Shown here in pieces: positions 1 through 4,056 of a DNA stretch of 5,192 nt (positions are counted from its first letter, which is position 1; the number at the start of each line of letters is the position of its first letter). The stretch is from Clostridia bacterium (lineage in GTDB: Bacteria; Bacillota; Clostridia; TANB77; CAG-508), in NCBI GenBank assembly GCA_900768805.1, contig CAAGEF010000065.1, positions 1-5,192 of the forward strand, given 5' to 3'. The notes below the pieces were generated by a model. It ran no database searches. It saw nothing but the letters and a program-made list of their open reading frames with translations, and was not told the DNA's origin. Made by a program: the position numbers and the translations under genes.

Positions 1-76
1 ATCACGACACGACGCTCCTGTCCCTCTGTCTGCCTTCCCTGTCTGCCTCTGTCTGAGTCCCTCTGTCTTTGTCTTG
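1..76. repeat. GC-rich pyrimidine repeat patch, REP-like motif copies
   Basis: This stretch is about 60% G+C over its first 60 bases, against about 30% for the rest of the window. It is built of short degenerate units on the + strand: GTCCCTCTGTCT occurs at 20-31 and again at 57-68, and CTGTCTGCCT at 26-35 and 39-48. The reverse complement of the 12-mer (AGACAGAGGGAC) occurs exactly at 3950-3961. I see no open reading frame in it. It resembles the dispersed GACAGAGGGACGG-type palindromic repeats known from Firmicute genomes, but it could also be a contig-edge artefact. The repeat copies are seen directly; the family assignment is inference. Confidence 0.55.
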
Positions 77-103
77 AAGTGAATAAAATTTTACATTTAA
101 GTA

Positions 104-140
104 ACAGATGTTAAGTTTTAATAACATCTGTGCTTTTTTT
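104..140 (+). terminator. Rho-independent terminator
   Basis: A perfect 10-bp inverted repeat (ACAGATGTTA at 104-113, TAACATCTGT at 122-131) with an 8-base loop is followed by GC and seven T residues (134-140). The T run is only on the + strand side, so it would stop transcription coming from the left. No gene for it to terminate is visible in bases 1-103, so the gene must end before the window. Confidence 0.85.
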
Positions 141-226
141 ATTTACAATTATATAAAAAATATATATGATAAATATATACAGATATATAAAGGTAGGAAT
201 ACAAATGATGAAAATCGCTGAAAGTA

Positions 227-253
227 TTGAAAGACTATATATATATATATAAC
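227..253 (+). promoter_or_regulatory. Possible promoter with (TA)8 spacer
   Basis: TTGAAA at 227-232 could serve as a -35 box and TATAAC at 248-253 as a -10 box. The 15-base spacer is shorter than the usual 17. An uninterrupted (TA)8 tract at 236-251 fills most of the spacer and runs into the -10. A transcript would begin near 260 and read through the hairpin at 298-358 into the gene at 389. The region lies after the terminator at 104-140, where a new promoter is expected. AT-rich DNA gives many chance matches, so this is a candidate only. Confidence 0.35.
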
Positions 254-297
254 AGATATTCGTAAAAAAATAAAATCAAATAAAATTAAAAAAACAT

Positions 298-358
298 AGA
301 AACAGCAAAATCTATGTGCATTTTTTGTGCGCATAAATTCTGCTGTTTTTCTTTTTTT
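298..358 (+). terminator. Long hairpin with T run (attenuator-like)
   Basis: AACAGCA (301-307) pairs with TGCTGTT (341-347). The pairing continues inward from 309-320 to 328-339 with one further mismatch and one G-U pair, closing on a T-rich loop, and it can extend outward by about three pairs. A T-rich tail (344-357, broken by single G and C bases) follows, so on the + strand it looks like an intrinsic terminator. It ends about nine bases before the ribosome binding site of the gene at 389, a position typical of a leader attenuator. On the opposite strand an A/T-rich flank with a T run also follows, so it may work in both directions. Confidence 0.65.
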
Positions 359-366
359 GAAAAATT

Positions 367-376
367 AAGGAGGTGA
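367..376 (+). promoter_or_regulatory. Consensus ribosome binding site
   Basis: AAGGAGGTGA is fully complementary to the usual 16S 3' end. It sits 12 bases before the ATG at 389. A GTG at 384 is followed at once by a stop, so the ATG at 389 is the start. Confidence 0.85.
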
Positions 377-388
377 TTATTTAGTGTA

Positions 389-1708
389 ATGAATAAAAAA
401 TTATTTATGTTAGGTGTTGTTTTTGCATTTATGATGACAATATCTGGAATATTTGCTATAACAAGTAGCACAAATGGTGGTTTTACAACTAGTAAAGTAG
501 ATATAGAAATAAAGGAATTTACAATAAATAGTGATAATGAGGAAGTGTTATATAGTTTAGAAAATAACCATATAGCACTTGGAGAAGAAATATCTTTAAT
601 ACCCAAAATATACAATTTAGGAGCAGATGCATATATAAGAGCTAAACTGGTATTAGAAGATAGTAGTACAGATATTTCAAGTTGGATAACAGGAATTTCA
701 TCAGATTGGGAAAAAGTTGGAGATTATTATTACTATAATTCTAAAGTAGAAAAGAATGAGTATGTTGAATTTTTTGAATCAATAAAATTTCCAGAAAGTG
801 ATGAAGAAAATGAAAATAATATTGAATTAAAAGTACAAGTAATAGCAGAAGCTATCCAATCTAAAAATTTTGAACCAGACTTTACACAAGAAAATCCATG
901 GAAAGGTGTAGCTATTGAAAAAATGGTAAACACATCATATCCAGTAGATGAAAATAACCAATCAACAATAGAAGTAAAATTTGAAAATGGTACAGATAAA
1001 TATATTACTATTTCAGACAATTTCTTTGAAACAATAGGTGGATTATTACCAGGAGATTCTATAACAGAAACAGTAAAAATAAAAAATAGCAGTAAAAAAA
1101 CAGCTGAGTATTTTGTAGGCATGATGAATGAAAATTTAACAGATTCAGAAAAGAAAATTTATGTAAAAATAAAGAATGAAGCTGGCTCAGTTATTTATAA
1201 TAGTAGTTTATATGATTTTGAAAAGTATTCTCTTGGAAATTTGAAAAAAAATGAAGAAAGAGAATTTGAATTTGAAATCTGTTTATCAGAAAATTTAGAT
1301 AATAGTTATGTTGGAATAAAAGTAGAACCAGTTTGGGTATTTTCTGCTGAATTTGAAAATGTTGATGATAATACAAATAACAATCCAAATAATAATTCAA
1401 ATACTGATACAAATGGCAATCCAAACAATAATTCAAATTCGAATACGAACAGTAATTTAAATACAACTAACAATACTATATCTAATCAAACAACAACTAA
1501 TACAAAAGATGAAATTAAAGAAAATGATGAAAATACATCAAAACCAATAACAACAAGCCAAGACGAAAATACAAAAAAAGATAGTAATGCTTCTAATCCA
1601 AAAACTGGAGATAGAATAGATTTGTCTTTATTATTATTCTTTGGTTCTGCAATAGGATTAATAACAGTAATAATATTGTCCTATAAAGAAAAAAGAAAAT
1701 TTAAATAA
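389..1708 (+). CDS. Surface-anchored camelysin-like protein with NPKTGD motif
   Basis: A 439-residue extracellular protein. Residues 1-23 form a signal peptide ending IFA; what follows (GGFTTSKVDIEI, 30-41) matches in pattern the VFTIGNVNIEL of the TasA-like neighbour. Residues 24 to about 165 look like a divergent camelysin/TasA-type beta domain: PKIYNLGADAYIRAKL (72-87) matches the PTIKNIG...AYVFLKV segment and AEAIQ (153-157) matches AYGIQ. A second beta-rich domain spans about 190-322, with LLPGDSITETVKIKN (219-233) and a closing VWVFSAEF, a pattern common in anchored Firmicute surface proteins. An Asn/Thr/Ser-rich, probably extended stalk covers about 326-402. NPKTGD (403-408), a hydrophobic segment (412-432) and a KEKRKFK tail resemble a sortase signal, with N replacing the L of LPXTG. 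No sortase gene is in the window. It precedes the TasA-like gene by 27 bp, so they are probably co-transcribed. It may anchor or cap a fibre; the exact function is unknown. Confidence 0.85.
   Translation: MNKKLFMLGVVFAFMMTISGIFAITSSTNGGFTTSKVDIEIKEFTINSDNEEVLYSLENNHIALGEEISLIPKIYNLGADAYIRAKLVLEDSSTDISSWITGISSDWEKVGDYYYYNSKVEKNEYVEFFESIKFPESDEENENNIELKVQVIAEAIQSKNFEPDFTQENPWKGVAIEKMVNTSYPVDENNQSTIEVKFENGTDKYITISDNFFETIGGLLPGDSITETVKIKNSSKKTAEYFVGMMNENLTDSEKKIYVKIKNEAGSVIYNSSLYDFEKYSLGNLKKNEEREFEFEICLSENLDNSYVGIKVEPVWVFSAEFENVDDNTNNNPNNNSNTDTNGNPNNNSNSNTNSNLNTTNNTISNQTTTNTKDEIKENDENTSKPITTSQDENTKKDSNASNPKTGDRIDLSLLLFFGSAIGLITVIILSYKEKRKFK
1382..1438 (+). repeat. Intragenic direct repeat in Asn-rich stalk
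   Basis: A 21-base unit beginning AATCCAAA is repeated at 1382-1402 and 1418-1438 with one difference, offset by 36 bases (12 codons). Both copies read NPNNNSN. The spacing keeps the frame, so gain or loss of a unit would only change stalk length in the surface protein. Confidence 0.7.
1595..1612 (+). other. Sortase-type sorting motif NPKTGD
   Basis: These codons encode NPKTGD at residues 403-408. A 21-residue hydrophobic stretch and a basic tail follow it, which is the three-part layout of a cell-wall sorting signal. The first residue is N rather than L, so the sortase involved may not be a standard class A enzyme. Anchoring is inferred. Confidence 0.65.
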
Positions 1709-1735
1709 AAATAAAAAAAGAAAGAAGGAAAAAAT

Positions 1736-2362
1736 ATGAACAGAAAAAAAACGATTTTAACAGCAGTAGTTTTATTATTAGTAATTTTAATAGGAGGAAT
1801 GCTTGCTTATTTCACAGATACTGAAACAAGAACAAATGTATTTACAATAGGAAATGTAAATATTGAGTTAAATGAAGATGGATGGACAAATAGTTCAGGA
1901 ACAGAATATACAAAAGCAGAAGCCCAAAATATTGCACCAAATACTACAGTAGCAAAAAATCCAACAATAAAAAATATAGGAGCAAGTGGAGCAGGAAATG
2001 AAGCTTATGTATTTTTAAAAGTAGAAGTTCCTTATGCAAATGTAACAGTAGATGGAACAAAAGCAAACCAAGATATATACACTTTTGAATCATTAGATTC
2101 TACAAATTGGACAGAACTTACAATTTCTGGTGTAACAGGAAACGGAACACATGTATATGCTTATGGATCAAGTTCAGCAATGACAGCACTTGGATATAAT
2201 CAAACAACAGAAGCTTTATTTACAGGTGTAAAATTAAAGAATTTAGATGATGTATCAGAATTAGGAGCAACTTCTGCAAATATTACAGTAACAGCATATG
2301 GTATCCAAACATCAGATTTAGGAGCAACAGATCCAGCTCAAATATTTGCATTATTTAACTAA
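1736..2362 (+). CDS. TasA/CalY (camelysin)-family fibre protein
   Basis: A 208-residue secreted protein of the TasA/CalY/BsaA group, whose members form extracellular fibres or biofilm matrix in Bacillus and Clostridium. The signal peptide has a basic start (MNRKK), a hydrophobic core (6-23) and LAYFTDTE, the form processed by SipW; cleavage is expected after Ala24, as in TasA. The family signature VFTIGNVNIEL lies at 35-45, NPTIKNIG at 75-82, AYVFLKVEVP at 90-99 and the terminal strand TVTAYGIQ at 184-191. The mature part has no cysteine. The start is set by GAAGGAA (1724-1730) six bases ahead. It follows the anchored protein by 27 bp and precedes the signal peptidase gene by 36 bp, which is the usual tasA-sipW linkage. 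Some relatives were described as metallopeptidases (camelysin), but no HExxH-type site is visible, so a structural role is favoured. Confidence 0.88.
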   Translation: MNRKKTILTAVVLLLVILIGGMLAYFTDTETRTNVFTIGNVNIELNEDGWTNSSGTEYTKAEAQNIAPNTTVAKNPTIKNIGASGAGNEAYVFLKVEVPYANVTVDGTKANQDIYTFESLDSTNWTELTISGVTGNGTHVYAYGSSSAMTALGYNQTTEALFTGVKLKNLDDVSELGATSANITVTAYGIQTSDLGATDPAQIFALFN

Positions 2363-2385
2363 AAAATAAGCAAAATATAAAAAAT

Positions 2386-2389
2386 GAGG
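2386..2389 (+). promoter_or_regulatory. Ribosome binding site that decides the sipW start
   Basis: GAGG lies nine bases before the ATG at 2399. The other in-frame ATG at 2384 has only A/T-rich sequence before it and overlaps this site, so the start at 2399 is preferred over the five-residue longer form. Confidence 0.6.
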
Positions 2390-2398
2390 CGTACATAT

Positions 2399-2911
2399 AT
2401 GAATCAATTTATAAAAGTCATCAAAGCATTATTAAATGCTTTGATGACAGTAATTATAATAATAGGAAGTATATTTATTTTCTTATATATAATAGGAATA
2501 GAACCATTTGTAGTAGAAACAGGGTCTATGGAGCCAGAAATAGCAACATATAGTTTGGTAATGATAAATAAACATGCAAAATATGAAGATATAAAAGAAA
2601 ATGATGTTATAGGCTTTAAATTAGAAACAGGAGCAAAAGTAATACATAGAGCTATAAAAATTACAGAAGAAGGAATAGAAACAAAAGGAGATGCAAACAG
2701 CGTATCTGATGGAATATCAACAAATAGAAGTAATTTTATAGGAAAAAATGTATGTAGTATACCAAAAGTAGGATATGTTGTAAAGCTAATACAAACAAAA
2801 AGAGGGAAGATAATTTTAGGTACAGTTGTAGTGGTGTTGGTTTTAGCAGGAATACTTATAGGAGAAACTGATTCTGAAAAGAATGTTAGTAAAAAGGAAA
2901 AGAAAAAATAA
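2399..2911 (+). CDS. SipW-type signal peptidase I
   Basis: A 170-residue membrane protease of the ER-type (S26B) signal peptidase group, which removes signal peptides from TasA-family proteins. Numbering from the ATG at 2399: an N-terminal membrane segment (about 14-34) leads to ETGSMEPEI, with the likely catalytic Ser43. VIHRAIK supplies His83, the residue that replaces the lysine of ordinary bacterial signal peptidases. KGDANSVSDG (96-105) is the conserved acidic box with Asp98 and Asp104. A second membrane segment (about 138-155) and a lysine-rich tail end the protein. All the expected active-site elements are present, so it should be active. It lies between its probable substrates: the gene before it and the two genes after it all encode AY[FL]-type cleavage signals. 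Its early codons contain a perfect 14-bp inverted repeat that may limit translation. Confidence 0.92.
   Translation: MNQFIKVIKALLNALMTVIIIIGSIFIFLYIIGIEPFVVETGSMEPEIATYSLVMINKHAKYEDIKENDVIGFKLETGAKVIHRAIKITEEGIETKGDANSVSDGISTNRSNFIGKNVCSIPKVGYVVKLIQTKRGKIILGTVVVVLVLAGILIGETDSEKNVSKKEKKK
2417..2448 (+). promoter_or_regulatory. Strong hairpin in early sipW coding sequence
   Basis: GTCATCAAAGCATT (2417-2430) and AATGCTTTGATGAC (2435-2448) are a perfect 14-bp inverted repeat with a 4-base loop (ATTA), starting 18 bases after the A of the sipW start codon. No T run follows, so it is not a terminator. In mRNA it would form a very stable stem where ribosomes begin elongation. It could lower SipW output relative to TasA or mark a processing site. 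The structure is seen directly; the role is inferred. Confidence 0.6.
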
Positions 2912-2961
2912 GGCTGTTTAGCCTTAGGTAAGAATGTAAATAGGTTTGTATTTTTACCTAA
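2909..2961 (+). promoter_or_regulatory. Two overlapping hairpins between sipW and next gene
   Basis: TAAGGCT/AGCCTTA (2909-2915 with 2920-2926) makes a 7-bp stem that includes the sipW stop codon. A second stem joins 2924-2940 to 2945-2961: 17 pairs, three of them G-U, with loop TAGG. The two stems share bases 2924-2926, so they cannot both form completely. Neither is followed by a T run, so a classic terminator is unlikely. They could weaken read-through, protect the upstream mRNA or mark a processing point. I see no convincing promoter in the 93 bases before the next gene. Confidence 0.5.
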
Positions 2962-3004
2962 AGATGAATGGTAGAACTCATAAATAGAAAGGTGAGAATA
3001 GATT

Positions 3005-3937
3005 ATGGAAAAAAGTAATTTAAAAAAGAAAAGAATAAATATAATTGTTATATATGTTTTAGCAATTATTATAAGTTTGTTATTTGTGTTTTTTTATAAT
3101 ATACAAGGAATAAGAGCATATTTAATGGCTGAAGCAGAAGAAAGTAATTATTTTACACTGCAAGCTCCTTCAACTCCAGTAGCAGATATAACGGTAAGCG
3201 ATTATGGCCAGTATGTAGATATAGGAACAAATATATTATCAAAAACAATAGCATTAGAGGATGGAACTACACCAAAGGCAGATTGGAGAGTATTTAGTAA
3301 AGATAGTAATGGAGCATGGATCATATTAGCAGATTATATGCCAAATAGTAGTTTTGATGTAACAACAACAGGACTAGAAGTTGGTACAGATGACTATGCA
3401 ACATATGGAGTAAGATCAACTACAAGTAGAGTGGCATTAATAAATGGATTAGACCATAGCAATTGGAGTAATTTTATAACAGGAAGTAATGTAGCAGGAA
3501 AAAACGGAGTAGTAGCAAAAGGAGCGGTAGATCTTCCAACATGGAGAGATAGCTGGAATGCGAATCCAGGATATACAACATTGTATACACCTCAAAAAAC
3601 ATCAGCAATGAGTGATGGATTATATGGCTATTATGTAGGAGATACAGAGAATACAACGAACTACAATTTTGGGTTAAGTTCAAATGCTGGATATAGCAAT
3701 ACTTTATATTTTCCGCATAAATCAGTTGTGAGTTACTGCACTGGTTACTGGTTGGCTTCGCCTTCTGCCGATAACACTAACGCTGTGATGCTTGTGTACT
3801 ACAACAGTACTGTAGACGGCAGTCGCTATAGCAACCTCAGTTATGACTACAGCCGCTTGGGTGTGCGTCCGGCAGTTTATCTACCATCTTATATCCGTCT
3901 AAATACAGAAGGAGAAGTGTGGACAATAGCAAACTAG
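3005..3937 (+). CDS. Exported DUF6273/C-type-lectin-like protein, probable DGR target
   Basis: A 310-residue protein. Residues 1-38 are a basic start and a long hydrophobic segment ending IRA, then AYLMAEAEESNYFTL (38-52), which follows the same pattern as the AYFTDTETRTNVFTI signal of the TasA-like neighbour. Processing by SipW after Ala38 is therefore likely, but no camelysin domain follows. Residues about 57-300 resemble DUF6273 or formylglycine-enzyme/C-type-lectin-like domains: ADWRVFSKDSNGAWIILADY (92-111), then GYWLASPS (247-254) and LGVRPAVYLP (285-294). The codons for about 240-298 are GC-rich and unlike the rest of the gene, the look of a DGR variable region. Possible role: displaying a variable ligand-binding face outside the cell. 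The start follows AGGTGAG (2990-2996) by eight bases. The first 450 bp of the domain are about 93% identical to the next gene. The DUF6273/lectin-like fold is recognised by motif; the DGR role is inferred. Confidence 0.82.
   Translation: MEKSNLKKKRINIIVIYVLAIIISLLFVFFYNIQGIRAYLMAEAEESNYFTLQAPSTPVADITVSDYGQYVDIGTNILSKTIALEDGTTPKADWRVFSKDSNGAWIILADYMPNSSFDVTTTGLEVGTDDYATYGVRSTTSRVALINGLDHSNWSNFITGSNVAGKNGVVAKGAVDLPTWRDSWNANPGYTTLYTPQKTSAMSDGLYGYYVGDTENTTNYNFGLSSNAGYSNTLYFPHKSVVSYCTGYWLASPSADNTNAVMLVYYNSTVDGSRYSNLSYDYSRLGVRPAVYLPSYIRLNTEGEVWTIAN
3171..3627 (+). repeat. Long direct repeat, copy 1
   Basis: Bases 3171-3627 align without gaps to 4736-5192 (offset 1565), with about 33 mismatches by hand count, so about 93% identity. 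Similarity begins abruptly after the export signal of this gene and runs to the window edge in the second copy. It encodes the constant part of the lectin-like domain. Confidence 0.9.
3722..3899 (+). other. Probable DGR variable region (VR)
   Basis: Over 3721-3900 I count 87 G/C bases of 180 (48%), against about 30% in the same gene upstream. All four arginines here use CGC or CGT (3824, 3854, 3866, 3896), while those in the rest of the gene use AGA. Of 29 codons from 3770 to 3856, 25 end in C or T, including AAC, TAC, AGT, GAC, AGC, TAT and CGC. This is expected when AAY codons of a template repeat are mutated at adenines. The GC-rich end coding for GVRPAV would be the conserved homing end. 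The template and reverse transcriptase are not in the window, so boundaries are approximate. Confidence 0.65.
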
Positions 3938-3948
3938 AAGTGAAAAAA

Positions 3949-3975
3949 TAGACAGAGGGACGGGGAATTTGTCTA
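3949..3975 (+). repeat. REP-like hairpin downstream of the variable region
   Basis: TAGACAGA (3949-3956) pairs with TTTGTCTA (3968-3975), seven Watson-Crick pairs plus one G-U, around an 11-base G-rich loop (GGGACGGGGAA). It contains AGACAGAGGGAC, whose reverse complement occurs twice in the first 70 bases of the window. It starts 12 bases after the stop codon and about 50 bases after the proposed variable region. It may be a dispersed palindromic repeat. A hairpin just after the VR is also a known homing aid in some DGRs. No long T run follows. Confidence 0.5.
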
Positions 3976-3995
3976 AATTTAGAACACAAAAAACA

Positions 3996-4023
3996 TTGAC
4001 ACCATTATCTGGGAAAATAGAAC
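3996..4023 (+). promoter_or_regulatory. Possible promoter for the gene at 4057
   Basis: A perfect TTGACA (3996-4001) is followed after 16 bases by TAGAAC (4018-4023), a four-of-six match to the -10 consensus. A start near 4030 would leave a short leader that still contains the ribosome binding site at 4045. The good -35 and the location make it plausible; the -10 is weak. Confidence 0.4.
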
Positions 4024-4044
4024 CGTACCAATTTCCAAAAAAGT

Positions 4045-4051
4045 GGAGGAG
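4045..4051 (+). promoter_or_regulatory. Ribosome binding site for the gene at 4057
   Basis: GGAGGAG sits five bases before the ATG at 4057. It fixes the start of a frame that has no stop before the window end. Confidence 0.8.
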
Positions 4052-4056
4052 AATAA

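Larger units (their letters stand above)
141..388. other. Gene-free AT-rich leader region
   Basis: About 250 bases between the first terminator and the first gene have no credible coding frame on either strand. They are very AT-rich, with several TATATA runs (about 162-190 and 236-251). The region contains the possible promoter at 227-253, the hairpin plus T run at 298-358 and the ribosome binding site at 367-376. I looked for recognisable riboswitch or T-box cores and found none. The arrangement of promoter, hairpin and gene suggests a regulated 5' leader. Confidence 0.6.
3938..4056 (+). other. Intergenic segment with hairpin and promoter candidate
   Basis: These 119 bases separate the two lectin-like genes. 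They hold the hairpin at 3949-3975, a possible promoter (3996-4023) and the ribosome binding site at 4045-4051. A degenerate relative of the GGGACGG motif appears inverted as CCGTACC (4023-4029), suggesting a decayed palindromic repeat element. No small gene is evident. Confidence 0.5.

Noticed and set aside
1..76. CRISPR array or DGR template repeat at the window start
   Set aside because: The repeats are short, irregular and not separated by constant-length spacers. The patch has no similarity to the proposed variable region.
74..101. Promoter TTGAAG...TTTAAG just before the first terminator
   Set aside because: The match is weak, and a transcript would end at the terminator at 104-140 within about 30 bases.
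141..300. Riboswitch (c-di-GMP type or other) in the leader
   Set aside because: AAAGGTAGG at 189-197 recalls part of a GEMM core, but the other conserved elements and paired helices are missing.
149..615. Minus-strand small frames in the leader
   Set aside because: They cross the terminator-like hairpin or AT-rich tracts and overlap the anchored gene. Their products reflect AT-rich composition and match no family I recognise.
733..1466. Minus-strand open frames opposite the anchored-protein gene
   Set aside because: They lie opposite a well-supported gene, have low-complexity products rich in F, S, Y and L, and have no ribosome binding sites.
1736..2362. Metallopeptidase function for the camelysin-family protein
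   Set aside because: No HExxH or other metal-binding protease motif is visible, and the TasA-type features favour a structural role.
2384..2398. Longer sipW start at the ATG at 2384 (adds MRRTY)
   Set aside because: No ribosome binding site precedes it, whereas GAGG at 2386-2389 is well placed for the ATG at 2399.
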